Part shown: positions 19,560-27,426 of the stretch, piece by piece
Numbering within the stretch: the stretch's first letter is position 1
Layout: each line of letters begins with the position of its first letter
Assembly (NCBI GenBank): GCA_004078665.1
Contig: SCFO01000005.1
Coordinates: forward strand, 146,130 to 210,129
Direction: 5' to 3'
From: Halobacillus fulvus
GTDB lineage: Bacteria; Bacillota; Bacilli; Bacillales; Halobacillaceae
Length of the DNA stretch: 64,000 bases
Position numbers and translations under genes: made by a program
Notes under the pieces: model-generated
Database searches by the model: none
Told to the model about the DNA's origin: nothing
Seen by the model: the letters and a program-made list of their open reading frames with translations, nothing else

Positions 19560-20445
19560 ATGAGGTCACTGATTTTTTCTGAAGCTTGAACCAATAGCCA
19601 CCTAGAATGCTTGCTCCGATCGTCATCGTAATCGTCGACAGAATCATATGGATCGAAGACGCGACAACGACATTTCCAGTAATGACAATGACAAACCCGA
19701 CCACACCGTTCAACAGTAACGAAATCAGGTAGAGCCAAGACAGCGTGATATGGTAACGGAACCTGGAAGCATAGATGACGAACCAGATCGCCGCTACGAT
19801 AATGACGACGGTCGCTACCCAATGCAGAGAATAAATCATGTTGGCAATCGATTCACTCGTCACCAAGTACTCCGCTGCCGGAATATCCAGCATAACGTTA
19901 CTCGCACGGCTATGCTTGAAAAAGGCACCTAAAATGACTTGCGCAATATAAATCCCGAAGCCGATTAAAAATGCCCGGTAGCTCATCGATACAGATTCCC
20001 ATCTGGAACGTTCGAGCTCCAGCTTATCTTCATGCAGACTGTAACTCAAAAGCACAAGGATGATCAGCAATACTTGACTGAACGTTACGTCTAGCGTCGT
20101 AAATCCAGGAGGTGTTCCAAGCAGAACGTTGAAGCCTCCTACAAGCGATTGGAAAATAAGTACAGCAATGCTCAAAATCGCTAAAATGAATACAGAACGA
20201 CGTTTGCGATGTTTATATAAAGCGCCCACCGCGTTGATAAACGTCAAAACAATCAATAATGGCACCATCAAACGGTGCGAATATTCAATAATGACATGAT
20301 AGTCCGTAAAATCCGGAATGACTGAGTCATTACAGAACGGCCATGATGTTCCGCAGGCATCCCCCGAGTCGGTCGCTACGACCAAATTCCCGAGAATAAG
20401 GGCCAGGAACGTCACGAACGTTGTTAGAATTGAGAATTTCTTCAT
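19558..20445 (-). CDS. ctaA: CtaA/COX15-family heme A synthase, divergent
   Basis: 295 residues, eight predicted membrane helices in two four-helix halves. The first extracellular loop keeps the cysteine pair (CGTSWPFC), and the heme-site motif IIEYSHR plus histidines in SLHWVAT and SSIHMIL remain. The histidine expected in the fourth helix of the first half (HFG in B. subtilis CtaA) is replaced (TLDVTFSQV), and the second loop lacks the usual Cys pair. It may be a paralogue rather than the main heme O to heme A oxidase; no ctaB lies beside it. Start 20445 chosen by family N-terminus (MKKFSILTTFV). Confidence 0.8.
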   Translation of the reverse strand: MKKFSILTTFVTFLALILGNLVVATDSGDACGTSWPFCNDSVIPDFTDYHVIIEYSHRLMVPLLIVLTFINAVGALYKHRKRRSVFILAILSIAVLIFQSLVGGFNVLLGTPPGFTTLDVTFSQVLLIILVLLSYSLHEDKLELERSRWESVSMSYRAFLIGFGIYIAQVILGAFFKHSRASNVMLDIPAAEYLVTSESIANMIYSLHWVATVVIIVAAIWFVIYASRFRYHITLSWLYLISLLLNGVVGFVIVITGNVVVASSIHMILSTITMTIGASILGGYWFKLQKKSVTS

Positions 20446-20543
20446 CAGTCTTACCCTTTCTCTATATAAGTTCATGACCAGAAGTGTGCACTAAAATCAT
20501 ATCATGAATCAGCTTAAATAGAGAGCAGAAAGGGACTATGAGC

Positions 20544-21098
20544 TCATGAACTTTTTGTGAACGCCCGCTTTTTTCTCCATTTTTTAACGAACAGGTAAAT
20601 AAGTGACAAAATAATTAGTGTCGTGTTGACGAGAGAAAAGACGCCAGCATGGTAGTCGTCGTCCCAATAAGAAATGGGGCCCCTGATGGTAAACGAACTG
20701 ATCGGATAAAAGACAGGCACCGCATCTTCCACGTGCGTCAACAGGTCAATCACGACATGACCAAGCCATCCGTAGGCGAGCGCTGACCAAGGTGTCAACC
20801 TTCTCCCTTTCCATAAAAGTATGATCACAATGGCGATTCCCCAGATGAACAGTGAATGGCCCGCCTGACGCAAAACGAAAACGACCGGATGTTCGAACAA
20901 ATCATGAATGAGTCTGAACAAGGAATGCATCGGATCCGGATCGTCGACCACCTGAAAAGCATTCCTCGTCACACTCAAATAGATGAACATCACGTAATAG
21001 ACGATATCCGGCAGAATGCTTCCGAACACAAACCACCCCACATATTTCTTTTTTCTCACAGCAAAAAAGGTCCAATACCCATGGTGAAGTGTGTTCAT
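20544..21098 (-). CDS. Membrane protein, possible YdjM-like metal-dependent hydrolase
   Basis: 184 residues with four or five hydrophobic segments. An N-terminal H-rich start (MNTLHHGYWTFF), a segment FGSILPDIVYY and the motif WLGHVVIDLLTHVED resemble the membrane-bound hydrolase family related to YdjM (PF04307-like), in which His and Asp residues bind metal. Substrate unknown. It is divergent from the dehalogenase gene. ATG at 21098. Family assignment is from motif resemblance only. Confidence 0.6.
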   Translation of the reverse strand: MNTLHHGYWTFFAVRKKKYVGWFVFGSILPDIVYYVMFIYLSVTRNAFQVVDDPDPMHSLFRLIHDLFEHPVVFVLRQAGHSLFIWGIAIVIILLWKGRRLTPWSALAYGWLGHVVIDLLTHVEDAVPVFYPISSFTIRGPISYWDDDYHAGVFSLVNTTLIILSLIYLFVKKWRKKRAFTKSS

Positions 21099-21165
21099 TC
21101 TGTCCTCTTCCTCTCTTGTTTATCTGCCTTCGTTTCAGGGTAACCTCTCCATTGTAAAGGAGTTG

Positions 21166-21780
21166 ATGGAATTGGGATACAAAGCTTATGTGTTCGATGC
21201 TTACGGCACTTTATTTGATGTACACTCTGTCATGGAGCGGATTCATGATCACTTTCCTGACAAAGGTGAACAGATCAGTCAGGAGTGGCGTTCCAGACAA
21301 GTTCATTATTTCTTAGTGAGGCAGCTTGTGCAAGGATATGTACCGTTCAGCGACATCACTCACTGGGCTCTGAAGGACGCTCTCCGATACAGCGGAGCAT
21401 CTGTAGATTCAGATGTTACGGAAGACTTGATGAAGCAATACGAAAAGTTACAGCCTTACAAAGAGGTCCACGATTTGTCGGATCGGAATCCTGACAAAAC
21501 CTTAACCATTTTCTCAAATGGCACAAGAGCCATGCTCGAACCGCTCCTGGCAAACAATCAATTGGAATCGTCTTTCGATCTGTTAAGCGCAGATGATCCG
21601 AAAGTATATAAGCCGCATCCAAAGGCCTATCAGCATGCCCAGGAGGAGCTTGGGTTTGAAAAGGATGAGATCCTCTTTTTCTCCAGTAATCCATGGGACA
21701 TTACCGGCGCCGCTTCTTACGGCTTTCATACGGCCTGGGTCAACCGAAACGACGATAAGTGGCCAGAGCTTGGGATCTAG
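21166..21780 (+). CDS. (S)-2-haloacid dehalogenase, HAD family, C-terminus cut by in-frame UAG
   Basis: 204 residues. Hallmarks of type II haloacid dehalogenases: FDAYGTLFD with the nucleophile Asp, FSNGT, KVYKPHPKAYQ with the catalytic Lys, and SSNPWDITGA. These enzymes hydrolyse 2-haloalkanoates to 2-hydroxy acids. The reading frame ends at TAG 21778-21780 after ELGI, yet the same frame continues as PTYVIEDLKELPE to a second TAG at 21820-21822, exactly the usual C-terminal tail. AAAGGAG is only 3 bases from the ATG at 21166; a TTG at 21172 has better spacing. Confidence 0.85.
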   Translation: MELGYKAYVFDAYGTLFDVHSVMERIHDHFPDKGEQISQEWRSRQVHYFLVRQLVQGYVPFSDITHWALKDALRYSGASVDSDVTEDLMKQYEKLQPYKEVHDLSDRNPDKTLTIFSNGTRAMLEPLLANNQLESSFDLLSADDPKVYKPHPKAYQHAQEELGFEKDEILFFSSNPWDITGAASYGFHTAWVNRNDDKWPELGI

Positions 21781-21825
21781 CCTACTTATGTAATTGAGGA
21801 TTTGAAGGAACTGCCCGAATAGAAG

Positions 21826-21851
21826 CAGCGACAGGAAGATACCTGTCGCTG
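21826..21851. terminator. Hairpin between convergent genes
   Basis: CAGCGACAGG / CCTGTCGCTG, 10 bp with a 6-base loop, between the dehalogenase and the diguanylate cyclase gene. T-runs are short on both sides, so termination is likely but weak. Confidence 0.55.
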
Positions 21852-23924
21852 TTACGTAAGATCACGAAATAAGCATACTTGATCTTTTCCTTTATTCTTA
21901 CCGTAGTATAGTGCCCGATCGGAACTACGGAACAAGTCATCCAACGTTGCCCCGTCTTCCGGATAACAAGCTACCCCAATGGAAAACGAAGAGGCGACCT
22001 GGATCCCATGTAGGTCATAGGGCTGACGAAGCTCCTTCAGGATTCTTGAAGCGATAACCCCTGCTTGCTTCGGACTCGAAATATCGTTTAGAAAAATCGC
22101 GAACTCATCTCCGCCGATTCGCCCGATCGAGTCGCCTTTTCGAATACAGGAATGCATCCGGTCTCCTACAAGCCTCAAAAAGTCATCCCCCATATCATGT
22201 CCATACTGATCATTAATTTTTTTAAATCCGTCTCCATCCAAATACAAGAGCGCAAATGAACTCTTCTGCCTTTTCGCATACTCAATCGCCTGTTCTAAAC
22301 GATCTTCGAACAGCCTCCGGTTCGGCAAGCCTGTCAAATAATCATAAAAAGCAATCCGCTTCAACTGCTCCTCATATTGTTTCTGTTTAGAAATGTCACG
22401 AGCTACCACTACAATCCGGTTGACGCGCCCATCATCATTCAGCACCGGTGTTCCTCGGCACTCAAACCAGACCCAACGACCAGTCTTGCCTTTCAATTTT
22501 AACGTTACAGTGAAAGCGTCACCGTGCCATTGACACGCTTCGAATGCTTCCGCCACCTTCTTCAAGTCTTTTGGAAGCAACAGCTGGGTGACATTATTTT
22601 TTGATAGATCCATCGGGTTGTGACCAAAAAACTTCTGAAGCGAAGGAGACGCGTACAGTAAGTCTCCATACGGTGAAAAAACGGAAATCATGTCGTTGGA
22701 GTGATCCGCAATCAGCCGGAATTTGGACTCACTCTGCCTCAACGCTTCGGCTGCGCGCTCCTTCTCGGTTATGTCATCGATCATCACATAAAGCCCTTCA
22801 TGAACGTTTTGACGAATGATCGGAACTAAATAGACAAATACAACTTTTTCCCCGTCCTCCACAGAAATCTTCGTCTGGAACCACGTATCCTTTTCCAGCA
22901 AAGCACCATTAAGCTGCTCGTTGAACCAATCGGCATGATCCTCTGAAAGCCAGTCTTTAAATGAGGCTTCTTTCAGCTCATCTTTCGTTTTCTTTAAGAA
23001 CTGAACAGACGCCGGGTTTGCATTGGTGATGGTACCGTTCAAATCCAATGTGAAAACCGGTTGCGGATTATGTTTAAATAACGACTTATAGTGGGATCTG
23101 CTGGCCGCGAGTTTTCTTTCACTATTTTTAATTTCTGTCATATCTCTAATAATGGCGCTGATGCCAATCGTTTCACCGAAGTCATTTTCAATAGGTGATA
23201 AACTCATCGAAACATCGATCAGCTCCCCGGTCTTTTTCTTTCGAACCGTTTGAAAATTTGAAACGCCGTTATGACGTAAGGCATTAGCAATCAAACTACC
23301 GGATTCCTCTATTTTTTCTTCTGGGACAAATGGAAAAGAACCTGTCTGCAGTTCCAGTTTAGTAAAGCCATAAAGTTCTTCCATCGCTGCATTCACTTCA
23401 AGGACACGGCTTTCTGTATCCATGATCATGATCGCATCCGCTGTATTCTGCATGAGCGAACGGTAGACCGCGTTGATTTTCTTTAAATCTCTTTCTTTAT
23501 TCACAATGTCTGTGATGTTTCTTGTGATTGCCAATATATGAGTCACTCCACCTGACGCATCTTTTATAGGCGTCAAGGATGTGTGACCGCAAAAACTGGT
23601 ACCGTTTACATTCATCTCATCTTCATAAGTAAAAGGCTCCCGAGATTCAAATACCCTTTGATATTTCTCGATTAAATGGGCGGACTTTTCCGGTGGCAGC
23701 AAATCTTCGATGTAATAACCTTCCCAGCTTTCTTGTTCAATCGGATGATGAGCCTGGGCCGCTTTGTTGACCAGCACGTATTTGAACCGTCTGGATCCAT
23801 CGACTTCCATTAAAAATATGTAATCCGATATGCCTTCCACCAACAAGTGCAACAATGAGTCTATGGGTAATCGACCGGAACCCCCGGGACCTCCCTTTTC
23901 CAACAACTTCTGCAACTGTTCCAC
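21852..23924 (-). CDS. Diguanylate cyclase with four PAS domains
   Basis: 690 residues, soluble. Four PAS modules in order (about residues 22-140, 145-265, 270-390, 400-520; each followed by a PAC-like DITE or DISKQ linker) and a C-terminal GGDEF domain from about 525. The active site RIGGDEFAIF is intact, and RKGD lies five residues before GGDEF, matching the RxxD product-inhibition site. It should make cyclic di-GMP from GTP in response to a signal sensed by the PAS array. No membrane segment. GTG start at 23924 with GAGGGG upstream. Monocistronic. Confidence 0.93.
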   Translation of the reverse strand: MEQLQKLLEKGGPGGSGRLPIDSLLHLLVEGISDYIFLMEVDGSRRFKYVLVNKAAQAHHPIEQESWEGYYIEDLLPPEKSAHLIEKYQRVFESREPFTYEDEMNVNGTSFCGHTSLTPIKDASGGVTHILAITRNITDIVNKERDLKKINAVYRSLMQNTADAIMIMDTESRVLEVNAAMEELYGFTKLELQTGSFPFVPEEKIEESGSLIANALRHNGVSNFQTVRKKKTGELIDVSMSLSPIENDFGETIGISAIIRDMTEIKNSERKLAASRSHYKSLFKHNPQPVFTLDLNGTITNANPASVQFLKKTKDELKEASFKDWLSEDHADWFNEQLNGALLEKDTWFQTKISVEDGEKVVFVYLVPIIRQNVHEGLYVMIDDITEKERAAEALRQSESKFRLIADHSNDMISVFSPYGDLLYASPSLQKFFGHNPMDLSKNNVTQLLLPKDLKKVAEAFEACQWHGDAFTVTLKLKGKTGRWVWFECRGTPVLNDDGRVNRIVVVARDISKQKQYEEQLKRIAFYDYLTGLPNRRLFEDRLEQAIEYAKRQKSSFALLYLDGDGFKKINDQYGHDMGDDFLRLVGDRMHSCIRKGDSIGRIGGDEFAIFLNDISSPKQAGVIASRILKELRQPYDLHGIQVASSFSIGVACYPEDGATLDDLFRSSDRALYYGKNKGKDQVCLFRDLT

Positions 23925-24015
23925 AAATATCCCCTCATTTTAATCGACTGTTTTCAATAAATTCCTACTACTTCCATCAATGTTTCATTTTACACGAAAA
24001 CCTCTCGATTTGAAA

Positions 24016-24058
24016 ATAAAAAAAGCAATACGAAACTTTGAGTCGTTCCGCATTGCTT
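24016..24058 (-). terminator. Terminator of the siderophore ATPase gene
   Basis: Minus strand GAAGCAATGCGGAAC pairs imperfectly with GTTTCGTATTGC, then seven T. Confidence 0.85.
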
Positions 24059-24062
24059 CCGG

Positions 24063-24902
24063 TTAAACAATTGATTGTTTTTGAGATTGAGCTTCCGCTT
24101 GCGCCTGTTTAATCAGACAGCGGCCTTTTCCGTGGGGGATACACATCGGCGTACCAAACAGTGGATCCTGCCTTACATCGCACGTCATTTCAAAAACATG
24201 CTGCATCAGATCACATGTAATGACGTCCTCTGGCTGACCTTGATCGTAAACCGTCTTATCCTTAACCGCAATGATATGATCAGCGTACCGGCAAGCAAGG
24301 TTGATATCGTGAAGAACCATGACAACAGTACGTCCATTGTCCTGGTTCAAGTCGAATAACAAATCGAGAATTTCAATCTGGTGCGTCATATCAAGATATG
24401 TTGTAGGCTCATCCAGAAGCAGAATATCTGTATCCTGCGCGAGCGTCATCGCAATCCATGCACGCTGGCGCTGACCACCAGAAAGGGAATCGACCGTCCG
24501 ATCCTTAAGCTCCATCAAGTTTGTATCGGCAAGAGCTTTGTTGACCGCCTGCTCATCTTCATCTGACCAGCGTTTCGCAAACCCTTGATAAGGATAGCGT
24601 CCCTGCTTCACCAGCTGATAGACGCTTAATCCCTCGGGAGTCGTTGGACTCTGAGGCAAGATCGCCATTTTTTTCGCTACGTCTTTTGTTTTCATTTTGG
24701 AAATATCTTTATGATCAAGTACGACTTGACCGGATTTAGGTTTTAATAAGCGGGCCATGGAGCGGAGCAGTGTAGACTTTCCGCAGCCGTTCCCTCCGAT
24801 TAAAACGGTTACTTTGCCTTTAGGTATTTTCACATCTAATGAATCGATAATGATCGAATCGCCATATCCAAGTGTCAGGTCGTTCGCTAACAAGGTGTCC
24901 AT
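24063..24902 (-). CDS. yusV: Iron-siderophore ABC transporter ATP-binding protein
   Basis: 279-residue FecE/FhuC-type ATPase: Walker A GGNGCGKST (about residues 36-44), Q-loop ILPQSPTTPEG, signature LSGGQRQRAWIA, Walker B ILLLDEPTTYLD, H-loop VLHDIN. No permease or binding protein lies nearby, as for B. subtilis YusV, an ATPase shared by several hydroxamate and catecholate importers. A SigA promoter with a Fur box precedes it. I start at 24902 (MDTLLANDLT), with AAAGGAGAGG 8 bases upstream. Confidence 0.9.
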   Translation of the reverse strand: MDTLLANDLTLGYGDSIIIDSLDVKIPKGKVTVLIGGNGCGKSTLLRSMARLLKPKSGQVVLDHKDISKMKTKDVAKKMAILPQSPTTPEGLSVYQLVKQGRYPYQGFAKRWSDEDEQAVNKALADTNLMELKDRTVDSLSGGQRQRAWIAMTLAQDTDILLLDEPTTYLDMTHQIEILDLLFDLNQDNGRTVVMVLHDINLACRYADHIIAVKDKTVYDQGQPEDVITCDLMQHVFEMTCDVRQDPLFGTPMCIPHGKGRCLIKQAQAEAQSQKQSIV

Positions 24903-24970
24903 AATCTCGACCTCTCCTTTATATATACCCATGTATGTTCATACTCGTATCTTTTTTACCTTTAATTCTA

Positions 24971-25020
24971 AGTTTATTGACTATTCCCTCTCATGTCAAT
25001 GACTATGAGAATCATTTTCA
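24971..25020 (-). promoter_or_regulatory. Promoter with Fur box upstream of yusV
   Basis: Minus strand -35 TTGACA (24994-24999), 17-base spacer, -10 TAAACT (24971-24976). Directly upstream, 25000-25020 reads TGAAAATGATTCTCATAGTCA, which contains a 7-1-7 Fur-box-like inverted repeat. Iron repression is therefore likely. Confidence 0.85.
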
Positions 25021-25062
25021 TCCAGTCCGCCCATTAATCCCGGGTATACTTAGGCTCAATAA

Positions 25063-25095
25063 AAAGACGAAAGCCTGCTATTAGCGCTCTCGTCT
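25063..25095 (-). terminator. Terminator of the 61-residue membrane protein gene
   Basis: Minus strand AGACGAGAGC / GCTTTCGTCT with a short loop, then TTTTT. Confidence 0.75.
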
Positions 25096-25105
25096 CATGT
25101 ATGAC

Positions 25106-25291
25106 CTAAAGATTTTTGGTAAGCTTCGGATCGTTGGATTTGTTTCCTGCACCTTGTGTAATGTAGATCTCTTCCAAGACAGCCCGTTCGTCCTTCACAT
25201 CTTTTCCTTCTGTCTGCACTTTACGTTTGCGTTCAAAATAAATGGACAAGGCGATCAATCCTGCTGGAATTAGAAGTAGTAGCCACAACAT
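25106..25291 (-). CDS. Small single-pass membrane protein, function unknown
   Basis: 61 residues: an N-terminal membrane helix (MLWLLLLIPAGLIALSIYF), a basic stop-transfer segment ERKRK, then a charged soluble tail. GGGAGGG lies 7 bases before the ATG and a terminator follows, so it is a real short gene with its own transcript. Nothing in the tail identifies a function. Confidence 0.75.
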   Translation of the reverse strand: MLWLLLLIPAGLIALSIYFERKRKVQTEGKDVKDERAVLEEIYITQGAGNKSNDPKLTKNL

Positions 25292-25399
25292 GTAAAAACC
25301 CTCCCAGGATTTTTTGGCTTACACTTTATCTATTCCCGGATTCAAGGAATTTATGCCTTTTTAACACATAACAGGCCACTTGACCCATATTTTGTCATA

Positions 25400-26040
25400 T
25401 TAAGTTTTCTGCCTCAACCGTTTCACTTCCGAGCGCAATTCTTCTAGTTCTTTCACTAATTCCGTTACCATATCATCACTTTTCCTGAGCTCTTCATTCA
25501 TAATCTGAATCGCTTCCTCCTCCCAGTTAAAAGGGTCTCCGTTCGAAGGTGTGACCGGAAGATTCTCATAGACGATCCCGTCCGCTTCCTCATTCGGTTG
25601 AAAGTAAATCACGACCTCACATCCCTCATCCCCAACTGCAATCCTTTTTCTCAAATGGACTTTTCCGTATCCCATTCTTCTAGAAGCTATTCCACCGAAC
25701 ACGCTCGATGTCATCATACATAAATGGGGAGCATCCTTCACAACCTCGCCGAACGGGCATTCTTTAGCCGTGACAATGACCCGATCCTGATGTACTTCTT
25801 TTATCTGAAAATGACCTCCGATTGAATTTTTCACATCGACGATTACCTCCGCATACTGATCAGGCGACCAGCGGGAATGGTTGTCGCTATAAAAGGTTTC
25901 CATCCACTCCCCTGTTTAATACCGAGTTGACGGATATATTCTTCTGCTTGTTTTCCGATCGTCCGTTCATGCAGGTGGGCATATTGTGTAATCAATTTAG
26001 ACAAAAACATCGTACTGGATAGCTTTGACGACTGATTCAT
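25400..26040 (-). pseudogene. MetOD1-type output-domain protein split by a one-base frameshift
   Basis: Translation should begin at ATG 26040, which has AGGAGG 8 bases upstream, and reads MNQSSKLSSTMFLSK through KQAEEYIRQLGIKQG. It then leaves frame in a four-C run at 25909-25912. The downstream frame continues from GEWMETFYS to a 167-residue segment containing CPFG, HLCMMTSSVFGGIASRRMGYG and a C-terminal coiled coil, resembling the methanogen-output domain family. Adding one G to the minus-strand GGGG restores a single ORF of about 212 residues. The downstream ORF's own ATG (25903) has GGGGAG only 3 bases away. Decay, sequencing error or true slippage are all possible. Confidence 0.7.
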
Positions 26041-26332
26041 GTGAAGCGCCTCCTGGAAGCCTTTTCTTCTATTATAAACTACATCCTAACATTCAACGAA
26101 TGAAGATCCTCGAAGATACCAAACATTCCCTTATAAGACAATCTTCGCGAAAGTAATTTGTCTTACATTATTTTTTGAAAGTATATCTTATAATAAAATG
26201 ATCGAATCAAAAGGCTAGTGGGAACCATGACATCTAAGCCGGCAAAGAGGAAACAATGGAATGATTACGGGACCATTCTAGCGTATAATAAAACCACTCC
26301 TACATACGTTTAATTTTAAATGAGGTGTAAAC
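26041..26332. other. Intergenic region upstream of the Crp/Fnr regulator
   Basis: AT-rich. It holds two TATAAT-like -10 elements on the plus strand (near 26187 and 26284) without clear -35 partners; the second would give a leader of about 40 bases for the regulator. No gene seen. Confidence 0.4.
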
Positions 26333-27013
26333 ATGGATAAACTAAGCTTATTATCACAAATCAGTTTGTTCGAGGAACTGTCCAAAGATGAATTGATGAG
26401 CATCGACAAAATGAGTGAAATGAGCCCCGTAAAAAAAGGCACCCTCATCGTTTCTCCTGACCACCCGATGGATGCCTTGTTCCTCCTGAAAAAAGGACAG
26501 GTGAGACTATACCGGATGAACGAAGAAGGAAAGCAGTTCACGCTAGATATTCTGGTTGACGGAAACATCTTCGGAGAGACCTCCACGATCAGCTTGACCG
26601 ATGATCAGACATACGCAGAAGCGATGACGGACACTTATGTATGTACGATGAGCCGGAATGACTATGAACAATTCATTCAGCAAAACCCTCATGTGGCTCT
26701 TAAACTGATCGACATTCTCTCTTCACGATTGAAAGATTTGTACAGCATGAGTGAAAAAATTGCGTTAAGCAGCGTCAAGCATAAGCTGTTGTATCTATTA
26801 TTAATGCTCAGTCAAAAAAATGGTCGGCGGAAGAAAAACTGGCAAACCATCGAGATGAAGCTGACTCATCAAGACCTTGCGAATATGATCGGCTCAACGC
26901 GCGAAACGACAAGTGCCATCATGAGCCAGCTCAAAAAAGAAGGGTATATAAAAAAAGGCCTGTACTTGGCGATAGACGCTGACAAAACACAAGAATTCCT
27001 CCGCCTTTCCTAA
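26333..27013 (+). CDS. Crp/Fnr-family transcriptional regulator
   Basis: 226 residues. N-terminal cyclic-nucleotide-binding-type beta-barrel (about 10-130, with GNIFGETSTISL), a dimerisation helix, and a C-terminal winged helix with LTHQDLANMIGSTRETTSAIMSQLKKEGYI as helix-turn-helix. It lacks the cysteine cluster of FNR, so oxygen sensing through an Fe-S cluster is unlikely. Ligand and targets are unknown. GAGGTG lies 5 bases before the ATG; a terminator follows. Confidence 0.9.
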   Translation: MDKLSLLSQISLFEELSKDELMSIDKMSEMSPVKKGTLIVSPDHPMDALFLLKKGQVRLYRMNEEGKQFTLDILVDGNIFGETSTISLTDDQTYAEAMTDTYVCTMSRNDYEQFIQQNPHVALKLIDILSSRLKDLYSMSEKIALSSVKHKLLYLLLMLSQKNGRRKKNWQTIEMKLTHQDLANMIGSTRETTSAIMSQLKKEGYIKKGLYLAIDADKTQEFLRLS

Positions 27014-27024
27014 CATAACCATTC

Positions 27025-27066
27025 GACAGCTTCTCGCCTTGAAGGAACAGAAGCTGTCTGTTTCAT
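27025..27066 (+). terminator. Terminator of the Crp/Fnr gene
   Basis: GACAGCTTCT / AGAAGCTGTC, 10 bp with a 14-base loop, followed by TGTTTCATT. Confidence 0.75.
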
Positions 27067-27072
27067 TATGGA

Positions 27073-27291
27073 TCAACTTTTCATTCTTAAAATGTTACGA
27101 CCTACTAATATTCCCTGGTCATGCACGAAAACAGGGACGTACACTTCACCTGTCAGCTTTTTCAACTTCTCGCGTGCGTCATATTCTTCTATAATGTTCC
27201 GCTTCTCATACTGAATCCGATGCTCATTCAAGTGCTTAAGCACCTGTGCACACACAGGACATCCATCCATCATATAAAGCACACTCATCAT
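27073..27291 (-). CDS. Glutaredoxin-like protein
   Basis: 72 residues with a CPVC redox motif after the first strand (LYMMDGCPVC), a helix, and the cis-proline region VYVPVFV. The size matches mini-glutaredoxin/NrdH-like proteins. It may reduce disulfides or mixed thiols such as bacillithiolated proteins. Translation may start at 27291 or the adjacent ATG at 27288; AAGGGG lies just upstream. Confidence 0.8.
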   Translation of the reverse strand: MMSVLYMMDGCPVCAQVLKHLNEHRIQYEKRNIIEEYDAREKLKKLTGEVYVPVFVHDQGILVGRNILRMKS

Positions 27292-27370
27292 CTCGCCCCT
27301 TTTATCCGGTCATTCTGATCTTACGTTTAGTTTAAGGAAAGACCTAAAACAACACAGTAAGGTACGTTAC

Positions 27371-27420
27371 AAAAAAAAGCGCGTGTAATCTGCTTCCTTT
27401 GGAACAGATTTCCACGCGCC
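27371..27420 (-). terminator. Terminator of minJ
   Basis: Minus strand GGCGCGTGGAAATCTG pairs with CAGATTACACGCGC, then eight T. Confidence 0.88.
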
Positions 27421-27426
27421 CACCAT

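Noticed and set aside
26227-26313. 28-codon ORF upstream of the Crp/Fnr gene
   Set aside because: Start has no adequate ribosome binding site and no other support.
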